DNA of 64,000 bases from Pseudomonas sp. 7SR1 (GTDB lineage: Bacteria > Pseudomonadota > Gammaproteobacteria > Pseudomonadales > Pseudomonadaceae), in assembly GCF_900156465.1 (NCBI RefSeq), contig NZ_LT707064.1:780001-844000 (forward strand), given 5' to 3'. This document shows positions 56,412 through 64,000 of the stretch, one piece after another. Positions within the stretch are counted from its first letter, which is position 1; every line of letters starts with the position of its first letter. A program made the position numbers and the translations under genes. The notes under the pieces were generated by a model. That model was not told where the DNA came from and did not search any database. It saw nothing but the letters and a program-made list of their open reading frames with translations.

Positions 56412-56438
56412 CAGGCAGGGGCGTGTGGCCCTTGCCTG
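56412..56438 (+). terminator. Hairpin between purD and retS
   Basis: CAGGCAGGGGC (56412-56422), loop GTGTG, GCCCTTGCCTG (56428-56438): an 11-bp stem with one mismatch, 14 bases after the purD stop. No T run. Probable transcription stop for purD. Confidence 0.5.
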
Positions 56439-56496
56439 TCTGCCGGGACGCCGCGCATAGTTATAATCTGGCATCAACCTTTGAAGGGAACTCGCC

Positions 56497-59268
56497 GTGC
56501 GCTGGCTCAGGATTGCCATAGGCTTTACCGTTACCCTGCTGACGCTGCTCTGCATGCTCCCGGCCCAGGCCGCGCCAGGCAGTGGTTGGGCGGTATTGCT
56601 CGACGAACAGGGCGACCTGAAGCTGAGCGACATCCGCTCCGCCCGCTACACCAATCAATTCAGCCCCATCGACCTGGACCGCCTCAAGGCGGCCGAACCG
56701 GGGGGCGCGCTGTGGTTGCGCTTTCGCCTGGCGCCCGACAAACATGAACAGATCCTGCGTATCTTCGCGCCCGACCTGTCGCGCCTGAACCTCTACGTAC
56801 TGGACGGCGACGCACTGATCGACCAGCAGATCGGCGGTAATGCCCAGCCTCGCACCGAGCCTTCGGTGCCCAGCAGCGACGTCATGCTGGCCCTGCCCCG
56901 CAGCGACAAGCCCCTGGATGTCTACCTCAGGCTGGCATCGCGGCACGAACTGCGTCCCTATATCACACTGCAACCGGCAATCATGGCCGCCGCCGACCAG
57001 AACCAGACCCTGATCTATGGGCTGCTGTTCGGCTGCATCGCCATGCTGATCCTGCACAACCTCACCCGCTACGCCTACACCCGCTCACGCAGTTGCCTGT
57101 GGCTGGCGGCCTGTGAAGGGCTGCTGATGCTAAGCCTGGTGCTGTTGCTGAACCTTGCGGGAGGCTGGCTACCGGACTGGCCAGCGGTGCAGACGCCTGG
57201 CGCCTACCTGGCCCTGCTGCTGACCGCGCCCTGCGGGCTGATGTTCGCCTACCGCTTTTTCGCGCCCCTGGGGCCGCACCCGCTGAATCGGCTGCTGCTG
57301 GGGGACATCGTCTTCATCATGCTGTGCTGCCTGTTGCTGCTGTTCGTCAACACGCTGCCGCTCAACATCATGACCTATGCGCTGGTGGCCCTGGCCGGCC
57401 TGAGCATGCTGTTCGTCAGCGCCTGGCACTGGCAGAAGGGCTACCGCCCGGCCCGGCTGTTCGTCGCGGCCATGGTGGTCTTCAACCTCGGCACGCTGAT
57501 CATCCTGCCCGCGCTGCAAGGCCTCACCGAAGTGGCACCCCAGGGCCTGATCGTCACGTTGCTGGTGTTCATCTGCATCAGCGGTCTGCTGATGAGCGTC
57601 GCCCTGGGCGAGCGCCAGCGCTCGATCAACGAAAGTCGTTTCAGCATCAGCCGCGACCTGGCTGCCAGCAACGCCGAGATCAATGCCAAGGCGGAATTCC
57701 TGGCCAAGATCAGCCACGAGATCCGCACCCCGATGAACGGCGTGCTGGGCATGACCGAACTGTTGCTGGGCACGCCACTGTCGGTCAAGCAACGCGACTA
57801 CGTGCAGACCATCCACAGCGCCGGTAACGAGCTGCTCACCCTGATCAACGAGATTCTCGACATCTCCCGGCTTGAATCCGGCCAGATCGAGCTGGACGAC
57901 GTACAGTTCGATCTCAACGCGCTGATCGAGGATTGCCTGAGCATCTTCCGCGCCAAGGCCGAACAGCAGAATGTCGAACTGATCAGTTTCATCCAGCCCC
58001 AGGTACCCCGGGTAATCAGCGGCGACCCGACGAGGCTGCGCCAGGCGTTGCTGAGCCTGCTGGAAAATGCCCTGAAGAAGACCGACGAAGGCGAAGTACT
58101 GATCGTCGTGGCCCTCGACGAGCGCAGCAAGCAGCCGCGCCTGCGCATCGCGGTGCAGGACAGCGGATCGCCCATGGATGCCGAGGAGCGCGACACGCTG
58201 ATGCACGCCGAATTGCACAGCAAGAACTTCCTCTCGGCCACGCGCCTGGGTGGAAACCTGGGCCTGGTCATCGCCCGCCAGCTGATCATGCTGATGCACG
58301 GCGAGTTCGGCATCAAGAGCGGCAACCAGGGCAGCACCCTGTGGCTGACCCTGCCATTGGACCCGGACCGCCTCGAACACCCGACCTCCGACCTCGACAG
58401 CCCACTGCAAGGCGCACGGGTGCTGGTGGTCGACGACAACGAAACCTGCCGCAAGGTACTGGTGCAGCAATGCAGCGCCTGGGGCCTGAACGTCAGCGCG
58501 GTGCCATCGGGCAAGGAGGCCCTGGCGCTGCTGCGCACCAAGGCGCACCTGCGCGATTATTTCGACGTGGTCCTGCTGGACCAGAACATGCCAGGCATGA
58601 CCGGCATGCAACTGGCGGCCAAGATCAAGGAAGATCCGAGCCTGAACCACGATATCCTGCTGATCATGCTCACCGGCATCAGCAACGCGCCGAGCAAGAT
58701 CGTGGCACGCAACAGCGGGGTCAAGCGCATCCTCGCCAAACCGGTGGCCGGTTATACCCTCAAGACCACCCTGGCCGACGAGCTGAACCAGCGCAACAGG
58801 GGCCACGCCCCCAGTTCCCCGGCAAGCGCGGGGCCTACCGCCCCGGTGAAGGTACCCAGCGACTTCCGCATCCTGGTGGCCGAGGACAACAGCATTTCCA
58901 CCAAGGTCATCCGCGGCATGCTCGGCAAGCTCAACCTGCAACCCGACACCGCCAGCAACGGCGAAGAAGCCCTCAAGGCGATGAAGGAGCAACGCTACGA
59001 CCTGGTCCTGATGGATTGCGAGATGCCGATCCTCGACGGTTTCTCCGCCACCCAGCAATTGCGTGCATGGGAGATGGGCAACCAGCGGACCCGCACGCCG
59101 GTGGTCGCCCTGACGGCGCACATCCTGGCCGAACACAAGGAACGGGCCCGCCAGGCAGGGATGGACGGTCATATGGCCAAGCCGGTGGAACTGTCGCAAC
59201 TGCGTGAGCTGATCGAACACTGGGTGGCCCAGCGCGAACAGCAGAACCGCACGGCGCAAACGTCCTGA
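56497..59268 (+). CDS. retS: Hybrid sensor kinase RetS
   Basis: 923 residues. Signal peptide; periplasmic 7TMR-DISMED2 sensor (to about 165); seven membrane helices (about 170-365). The histidine-kinase domain has His407 in KISHEIRTPMNGVLGMTELL and a degenerate ATPase domain. Two receiver domains follow (Asp695 in LLDQNMPG and Asp840 in LMDCEMP). This is the RetS layout; RetS inhibits GacS and so represses the RsmY/Z pathway that governs biofilm, secretion systems and toxins. The start is GTG with AAGGGA upstream; TATAAT lies at 56462. Gene order purD-retS-marC supports the identification. Confidence 0.93.
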   Translation: MRWLRIAIGFTVTLLTLLCMLPAQAAPGSGWAVLLDEQGDLKLSDIRSARYTNQFSPIDLDRLKAAEPGGALWLRFRLAPDKHEQILRIFAPDLSRLNLYVLDGDALIDQQIGGNAQPRTEPSVPSSDVMLALPRSDKPLDVYLRLASRHELRPYITLQPAIMAAADQNQTLIYGLLFGCIAMLILHNLTRYAYTRSRSCLWLAACEGLLMLSLVLLLNLAGGWLPDWPAVQTPGAYLALLLTAPCGLMFAYRFFAPLGPHPLNRLLLGDIVFIMLCCLLLLFVNTLPLNIMTYALVALAGLSMLFVSAWHWQKGYRPARLFVAAMVVFNLGTLIILPALQGLTEVAPQGLIVTLLVFICISGLLMSVALGERQRSINESRFSISRDLAASNAEINAKAEFLAKISHEIRTPMNGVLGMTELLLGTPLSVKQRDYVQTIHSAGNELLTLINEILDISRLESGQIELDDVQFDLNALIEDCLSIFRAKAEQQNVELISFIQPQVPRVISGDPTRLRQALLSLLENALKKTDEGEVLIVVALDERSKQPRLRIAVQDSGSPMDAEERDTLMHAELHSKNFLSATRLGGNLGLVIARQLIMLMHGEFGIKSGNQGSTLWLTLPLDPDRLEHPTSDLDSPLQGARVLVVDDNETCRKVLVQQCSAWGLNVSAVPSGKEALALLRTKAHLRDYFDVVLLDQNMPGMTGMQLAAKIKEDPSLNHDILLIMLTGISNAPSKIVARNSGVKRILAKPVAGYTLKTTLADELNQRNRGHAPSSPASAGPTAPVKVPSDFRILVAEDNSISTKVIRGMLGKLNLQPDTASNGEEALKAMKEQRYDLVLMDCEMPILDGFSATQQLRAWEMGNQRTRTPVVALTAHILAEHKERARQAGMDGHMAKPVELSQLRELIEHWVAQREQQNRTAQTS

Positions 59269-59330
59269 GCCGACAGACGTCCCATCGCCTGATAGACTCC
59301 CGTCGTCCTTCTCTGCCTTGAGCCTCGACC

Positions 59331-59927
59331 ATGCTCCATGTGCTGTTCAGCGTTTACCTGAAGATGCTGGTGCTCTACAGCCCCTTCTTCGTGTTGTCCT
59401 GTTTCATCAGCCTGACGCGTGGCTATTCGCGCAAGGAACAACGGCGCCTGGCCTGGAAGGTCGCGATCGCAACGCTGGTCTCCAGCGTCTTGCTGTATTT
59501 GTTCGGGCGGGTGATTTTCACTGTGTTCGGCATTACCGTGGATGCGTTCCGTATCGGCGCTGGCAGCGTGCTGTTCATCTCGGCGCTGGGGATGGCCCAG
59601 GGCAAGTCGGCCGTACAGACCGACAACGTTCAGCAGGACGTGACCATCGTCCCGCTGACCATTCCCCTGACTGTCGGCCCTGGCACCATCGGCGCCTTGC
59701 TGGTGATGGGCGTGAGCCAGCCGCACTGGGACGACAAACTCACCGCCATCGTCAGCATCGCCCTGGCCAGCTTCACTGTCGGCGTCGTGCTCTACCTGTC
59801 CAGCCGCATCGAGCGGATCCTGGGTGACCAGGGCTTGCAGATCGTCAGTCGCTTGATGGGGCTGTTTGTCTGCGCGCTGGCGGCGCAGATCATCTTCACA
59901 GGGGTGAAAGGCTATCTGGGGCCATAG
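59331..59927 (+). CDS. MarC-family membrane protein
   Basis: A 198-residue, six-helix inner-membrane protein of the MarC/UPF0056 family, function unknown despite the historic multiple-antibiotic-resistance name. It shows KMLVLYSPFFVLSCFISLTRG near 9, PLTIPLTVGPGTIGALLVMG near 106 (the family signature) and LQIVSRLMGLFVCALAAQIIFTGVKG at the C-terminus. It follows retS as PA4857 does (recalled) and marks the end of the conserved core before the accessory locus. Confidence 0.88.
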   Translation: MLHVLFSVYLKMLVLYSPFFVLSCFISLTRGYSRKEQRRLAWKVAIATLVSSVLLYLFGRVIFTVFGITVDAFRIGAGSVLFISALGMAQGKSAVQTDNVQQDVTIVPLTIPLTVGPGTIGALLVMGVSQPHWDDKLTAIVSIALASFTVGVVLYLSSRIERILGDQGLQIVSRLMGLFVCALAAQIIFTGVKGYLGP

Positions 59928-59939
59928 CCCGACGCCCCT

Positions 59940-60758
59940 TCACCCCAGCCTGCGACGGTTGAATCGCTGGCGCAGGACTTCCCTGCGGTGCTCGCCCAGG
60001 TACTCTTCGATGTCCTGCCGGAACTCTTCGTAGCGCGCCGGATTGAAGGTCACCAACGATTTGCCGCGAAAGATTTCCCGCGCCGAGGACTGCCAGTTCA
60101 CGAACAGTACGCCGCCGTTACTCGAAGTACCGACCTGCCTGATCGAGGCAGACGAAGCGATCAGGGTACCGTTGGCCAACTGCTCGCAAGGGATGACCGA
60201 CAGGCGCGCCCCTTCGGGCGTCTTGACCTGGCTGTTGAACAGGTTGAGGGTGTTGTTGTCCTGCTTCAGGCCGTCGATCGTGGTGTTCACCACGGCACCG
60301 AGCACCGAAGCCGCCGGCACGCTGGCCTTCACCCCGTCGATGATCCCCTTGACGATATCGCTGATGACATTGTCCATGTCCACCCGCTGGGAGCTTTCGG
60401 AGTAGCGGGTGTAGCCATCATCGGCCACGAAACACCCCAGGTCCCGCAGACAGTGAATAAAGGCGTCGTACCAGGCCAGGGTGTTCTTGCCGCGAGGCAC
60501 TTCGTAGTTGGCCTCCATGATCGCCATGGTCATCAGGTTTTCCATGATCGCCATGTTGGTGAGCGACATGTTCGTGCCGTAGCCCAGCAACGCATCCCCC
60601 AGCATCAGTGCATCCAGGGCCTTGGTAGGGCTGTCATGCATTTCTGCGGAACGACGCACGCGTCGATGGGCAGAAGCCAGCGCCTTGCGCCTGTCGATAC
60701 GGGCGCCGATCAGTTCAATACTTTGTTCAACGCTGATTTTACTTTCAAACTGTTCCAT
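59940..60758 (-). CDS. Uncharacterised protein A, paralogue of divergent protein B
   Basis: 272 residues, no signal peptide. Three blocks are worth noting: TLAWYDAFIHCLRDLGCF (93-110), SVIPCEQ (187-193) and VLFVNWQSSAREIFRG near 217-232 before a charged C-terminal helix ending RFNRRRL. The same three blocks, diverged, occur in the divergent gene at 60973. The middle contains a possibly amphipathic stretch (DNVISDIVKGIIDGVKASVPAASVLGAVVNTT). I recall similar uncharacterised proteins near toxin genes in other bacteria but know no function. AAGGAA precedes the ATG. Convergent with marC, 12 bases apart. Confidence 0.65.
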   Translation of the reverse strand: MEQFESKISVEQSIELIGARIDRRKALASAHRRVRRSAEMHDSPTKALDALMLGDALLGYGTNMSLTNMAIMENLMTMAIMEANYEVPRGKNTLAWYDAFIHCLRDLGCFVADDGYTRYSESSQRVDMDNVISDIVKGIIDGVKASVPAASVLGAVVNTTIDGLKQDNNTLNLFNSQVKTPEGARLSVIPCEQLANGTLIASSASIRQVGTSSNGGVLFVNWQSSAREIFRGKSLVTFNPARYEEFRQDIEEYLGEHRREVLRQRFNRRRLG

Positions 60759-60972
60759 ATAACTTTCCTTGGTTATTCAATGACCGCTCCTGCGGACCAG
60801 CGTCAATCTAATTTATTATTCAAACGCACTACAACTCCGCCCCATTACAGCGTATGTAGTTACAACCGCTCATTACAATAAAATATTCAGCCTCAAAATA
60901 AGCGGCGTTAGCCATACACACTTTTCTCCTTGCACTGTATTTATAAAAAAACATTCCCAAGGAGAATCTTCC
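60759..60972. promoter_or_regulatory. AT-rich divergent promoter region of proteins A and B
   Basis: 214 bases, clearly AT-richer than the flanking genes. It contains a direct repeat of CATTACA (60843-60849 and 60871-60877) and the small dyad TGTA-GT-TACA between the copies. A TATAAA box lies at 60942-60947, before gene B. No -35 partner is convincing. Confidence 0.4.
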
Positions 60973-61623
60973 ATGAACGACGAATCATTGACCGGACTGG
61001 TCACAGGCCCCAATCTGCTGTCTTATATCGAAACGCTGTCCCTGCAGGACCACAACGATATTGCCGATTGCAACAACATCGCCACCCAATCGGCGGACCT
61101 CGGCCATGACCGCTACACCGACGCCAAGGGCTGGTTCGAAGAATATGCCCGCACCCTGAACTTCCTCGGCTGGGCGCTACATGGCGACTCCATCTTCACC
61201 CGCACGCAACATCTCGTATCGGGCTCCGTGGCCGACTTCCTGGTCCAAAGCGCCTGGTCCATGAGGGATTCGCGGCAGGCGAACGCCATGATCGACACCC
61301 TCGACGCGTTGAAGATCGAGCGCCTGGCCATGCTTTCATTCGACAATGAAACCCGGGAGGGGGAATCGTTCCAGATCATTCCGGCTCGCTACGACACCCA
61401 AAACAATCTGAACATCGCCGTGTATAAACTCCAATTGAACGTGAACATCAAGAAGCGTGGTTTTCTGTTCTGGAACTGGGAACAGCGCTCGGCCACAATC
61501 ACCCAGCAACGCATCTTTTTAAGATTGGACAGGAGCGAACTGGAGCGCAAGCGCGGACTGATCAGGAACAAACTGAACGAGCAATCCATGCGGCGATTCA
61601 ATTTAAGGAGAATCGCCTCATGA
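60973..61623 (+). CDS. Uncharacterised protein B, paralogue of divergent protein A
   Basis: 216 residues, no signal peptide. The blocks shared with protein A are AKGWFEEYARTLNFLGWALH (51-70), FQIIPARYD (133-141) and GFLFWNWEQRSATITQQ (163-179), followed by a charged helix ending RRFNLRRI. AAGGAGA lies eight bases before the ATG. It lacks the 40-residue insert after block one that protein A carries. The function is unknown. It is convergent with the giant toxin-like gene, whose stop lies 36 bases away. Confidence 0.65.
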   Translation: MNDESLTGLVTGPNLLSYIETLSLQDHNDIADCNNIATQSADLGHDRYTDAKGWFEEYARTLNFLGWALHGDSIFTRTQHLVSGSVADFLVQSAWSMRDSRQANAMIDTLDALKIERLAMLSFDNETREGESFQIIPARYDTQNNLNIAVYKLQLNVNIKKRGFLFWNWEQRSATITQQRIFLRLDRSELERKRGLIRNKLNEQSMRRFNLRRIAS

Positions 61624-61659
61624 ATGGCAGAATGATCTAATTCAGCACTTTAGGCCGTC

Positions 61660-64000
61660 TCAACCCACCAGGTTGCTCTCTAATACTTGCGGGACGCTCA
61701 GCAACTCTTTCAGCGTTATGCTGTCCTGAGACTTCTGCCGAGCGTCCATTCGCTTGACCAGCGTCGAAACAGCATAACGCCGATGTTCTTCAAAGCTGAG
61801 CAGCACTTCTCCACGCAGATTGATATCCGCGGCATAGGCTTCTCGGAATATCACACTGTGCCCATTGTCCGGGTCGATGATTACCAGGTGTTCATCGACA
61901 AGACTCAGCAGCAGCTTTTCCGGTTCGTCCAATTCCCAGATCAGCTTGCCCGGCTCTGTCGCTGCGTTGTCCAGGGTATGCCGGCAGTTGAGAATGACCG
62001 ACTCGAGCCTCAACCAGGCCGCTTTCGACAATCGGTAGCTCTGCGTGCCTTGCCCCATGCGCAGGACCAGGGTCGTGATGCCGTCGGGCATGAGCGGCAG
62101 GAAATCGTCGATCTTGGTCTGCCCTTCCATGACCATGACCTCGCCAACGCGCTGCACATAACTGAGGGGCCCCGCATGCCCGATGTCCGGATAGGTCAGC
62201 AGTTTTCCATGGCGGCCTTCGTGAATCAGCAGGTTGGTTTGCTTCTTCGTCCCAAGCACTTCGAAGGACTCGGGAATCGCGGTCCGTGGAACCCGTATCA
62301 GGCGTTTGCTCTGGGTGACGAACCATTTCAGGTTATCGGGATCCTCCACCGACAACAGCGGGCCATGGAAAGGATACTCCAGCAATCGCTTGAGTCCTTC
62401 ATGCTCGCGCCCCCCCTGAGCGATGCTCCACTCCAGCGTGACACCGGTGATGAACGCCGGCTCCGGCTCTCGCAACGAGACCACCACGCCTTCGAATGTC
62501 ACGCCACGCAAGCCAGCCCCTTCGACCGTCAGTTCGGCGAACTGCCAGGGCGCCCATACGCGTTGCGGGACGGGCAGGGCGTCAGCCTGCAACAATTGCG
62601 AGCCTTCGCCAAAGGCCGGCTCCAGGCGTTGCGGATCGATGAACGCCTGGCGATAGACTTCACCATTTGAAACATTGAACAGCCAGGCCGCCTCGCCGTC
62701 CGGAGTCGTCCTGAGCAGTCGCAACTCCTTGCCATGCCCCGGGTCGATCAACAGCAATCTGTTGTCGATGTACCAGGCCCCCAGCTTCGCATCCCCCTTG
62801 AAGTTGGCCAGGCCGATCAAGGCGAGGGGCCTGCCCGGATAGCGCCGGGCCAACGGGTCCAGTGCCGACCACCAGTACGCGCGGTCCTTGAACCAATGTT
62901 CGGTCACACCGCCCAGTTCCTGGCGTCCCTGGTCCGTCAGGTTGTAGAACAGGCCATCGGACATCAGTGCCAGATAGCCGTCCTCGACGGCGATGATATT
63001 GTCCAGTTTCTCGGAGCGTAGCCATCGGTTGGACCACTGCCCTTTTCCCTCCACCAGGGTGCGCTGCCTGCGGCACAGCTCCTGCCTGGTCCTGTCGTAG
63101 ATGACGAACACATCGCTCCCCTGCGCCGGTGTGAGCAGCGTCAGATCGGTGAGGTTCTTGATCGAGTCCGGCCACCCACGGTAATGATTGCGTCTCGGCG
63201 AGGGGCGGATGATCAACTGATCGCTGCGGCGAACCCAGGCCATGTCTCGCAACGTCTCGTCGATCTTCCAGCAGACCGAAACAAAGGGGGCCGGCTGCCA
63301 GTTGACGGTGGCATAGGTACGGTCAGCGACGTACGGTGTAAAGGGGTAGCCAGCACCCAGTACCTGCGACCAGTCGGCCAGCGTTTCGCTGGCGCTGAAC
63401 ACCGATTCAAGCGTCGGATCGAGATCCCGGGTCACGGAACTCAGCAGCAGTTGCCCATCGTGGATGACATAGACCAGCACCTCGGTGGTCTGGTCCTCGC
63501 GGGTGATTTCCTGCGCCACATGCACCACCCCCTGGGCATCCGCCTCGACACTTTTGATGATCGTCTGCCTGTCTTTCGCAGGCCATAGCCAATAACGGTG
63601 GCTCAGCAGCCCGGTGACCGCATCGACTTGCCAGACGATCAGGTTCGCCGGCTCGAAAAAGTAGGCGTAGCCGCCCACCACGGTCCCCAGGATCGCATCC
63701 TCGGCACCCGGTACATCGTCGCGGATATACAGGAAACGATCTTCCCGGGCGTCATACCAGGCCGTGAGATAACGGGGCTCGTCCGGCTTTTCGAACGGAA
63801 CCAGATAGTGGTGCACAGGCGTGTAGGGCATCACCAGGCGATGCTCGCGGGCCAGAGCCTTGAGGTGCGCCTGCAACACCTGCCGATCCATGCCTGGCGG
63901 CACGTCCTGCTCGATGAGGGCCAGCTTGAGCTGCGTCATCTCGACCTGGAACACCTGATTCCCGCTGATGCGCAGCAATATGGCGTGGCGGCGCGTCCCC
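61660..64000 (-). CDS. C-terminal part of a giant toxin-like protein (runs off the window)
   Basis: The visible part is about 779 codons, open through the right edge, so the start lies outside; the first in-window residues read GTRRHAILLRISGNQV. The visible part is beta-rich, with many Trp/Tyr-containing strands of propeller-like spacing: RYLTAWYDAREDRFLYIRDD, NLIVWQVDAVTGLLSHRYWL, AYWWSALDPLARRYPG, GAWYIDNRLLLIDPG. It resembles, from memory, the C-terminal region of large Pseudomonas proteins annotated as TcdA/TcdB pore-forming-domain toxins, but the diagnostic N-terminal domains are not in view, so this remains tentative. Confidence 0.5.
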   Translation of the reverse strand, partial: GTRRHAILLRISGNQVFQVEMTQLKLALIEQDVPPGMDRQVLQAHLKALAREHRLVMPYTPVHHYLVPFEKPDEPRYLTAWYDAREDRFLYIRDDVPGAEDAILGTVVGGYAYFFEPANLIVWQVDAVTGLLSHRYWLWPAKDRQTIIKSVEADAQGVVHVAQEITREDQTTEVLVYVIHDGQLLLSSVTRDLDPTLESVFSASETLADWSQVLGAGYPFTPYVADRTYATVNWQPAPFVSVCWKIDETLRDMAWVRRSDQLIIRPSPRRNHYRGWPDSIKNLTDLTLLTPAQGSDVFVIYDRTRQELCRRQRTLVEGKGQWSNRWLRSEKLDNIIAVEDGYLALMSDGLFYNLTDQGRQELGGVTEHWFKDRAYWWSALDPLARRYPGRPLALIGLANFKGDAKLGAWYIDNRLLLIDPGHGKELRLLRTTPDGEAAWLFNVSNGEVYRQAFIDPQRLEPAFGEGSQLLQADALPVPQRVWAPWQFAELTVEGAGLRGVTFEGVVVSLREPEPAFITGVTLEWSIAQGGREHEGLKRLLEYPFHGPLLSVEDPDNLKWFVTQSKRLIRVPRTAIPESFEVLGTKKQTNLLIHEGRHGKLLTYPDIGHAGPLSYVQRVGEVMVMEGQTKIDDFLPLMPDGITTLVLRMGQGTQSYRLSKAAWLRLESVILNCRHTLDNAATEPGKLIWELDEPEKLLLSLVDEHLVIIDPDNGHSVIFREAYAADINLRGEVLLSFEEHRRYAVSTLVKRMDARQKSQDSITLKELLSVPQVLESNLVG

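Noticed and set aside
57169..59259. Long open frame (696 codons) opposite retS
   Set aside because: Antisense shadow of retS, same composition bias as other shadow frames and no ribosome-binding site or motif.

Overview
This window looks like chromosome of a Pseudomonas fluorescens-group bacterium. It is GC-rich and carries the gene run speA, yciH, Nudix, DUF2333, gcbA, ctpL, aroQ, accBC, prmA, DUF3426, dusB-fis, purH, purD, retS, marC, which from memory matches PA4839-PA4857 of P. aeruginosa. It also carries typical fluorescens-group REP palindromes (GGGAGCGAGC...GCTCGCTCCC). I saw no tRNA, rRNA, CRISPR array, insertion sequence or phage gene. Gene names given here rest on sequence motifs and remembered gene order; nothing was searched against a database.

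Left third (1-17 kb). The bauC-bauA / bauR locus handles beta-alanine and malonate-semialdehyde. It is followed by a RutR-like TetR regulator and a YigZ-family protein. A 300-bp non-coding stretch then carries two copies of a DnaA-box-containing repeat. Next come a MerR regulator with its divergent target and an SDR, a purine-salvage pair (8-oxoguanine deaminase and adenine deaminase) around a Ca2+/H+ antiporter, an MFS/ArsR pair, a LysR/quinone-oxidoreductase pair, and a Bcr/CflA exporter.

Copper and lipid region (17-28 kb). copZ, copA and cueR form a copper-export regulon with two clear CueR operators. A RIO kinase, an AraC regulator and an SBF-type transporter follow. After them is a divergent thiolase / high-molecular-weight FabG / MaoC cluster for beta-oxidation-like or acyl-elongation chemistry.

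Middle (28-45 kb). Two tandem DUF4136 lipoproteins, a mazG-like/cmoM pair, a MATE exporter, and an isolated short vgrG with its DUF4123 chaperone but no effector behind it. Then comes the conserved core block: speA, yciH, Nudix, DUF2333, the diguanylate cyclase gcbA, the chemoreceptor ctpL, aroQ and accBC.

Right third (45-64 kb). Two accessory loci interrupt the core. Between accC and prmA lies a 1322-residue DUF6543-type toxin-like protein. Its C-terminus has the layout of a CheD/CNF-type glutamine deamidase, with Ser1140, Cys1146 and His1163 at CheD spacing. No immunity gene is beside it, which suggests a target outside bacteria. After marC, at the right edge, is a second toxin-like locus: two divergently transcribed, distantly related small proteins of an uncharacterised family, and the C-terminal ~780 residues of a giant protein that runs off the window. 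These two loci are the most interesting content here.
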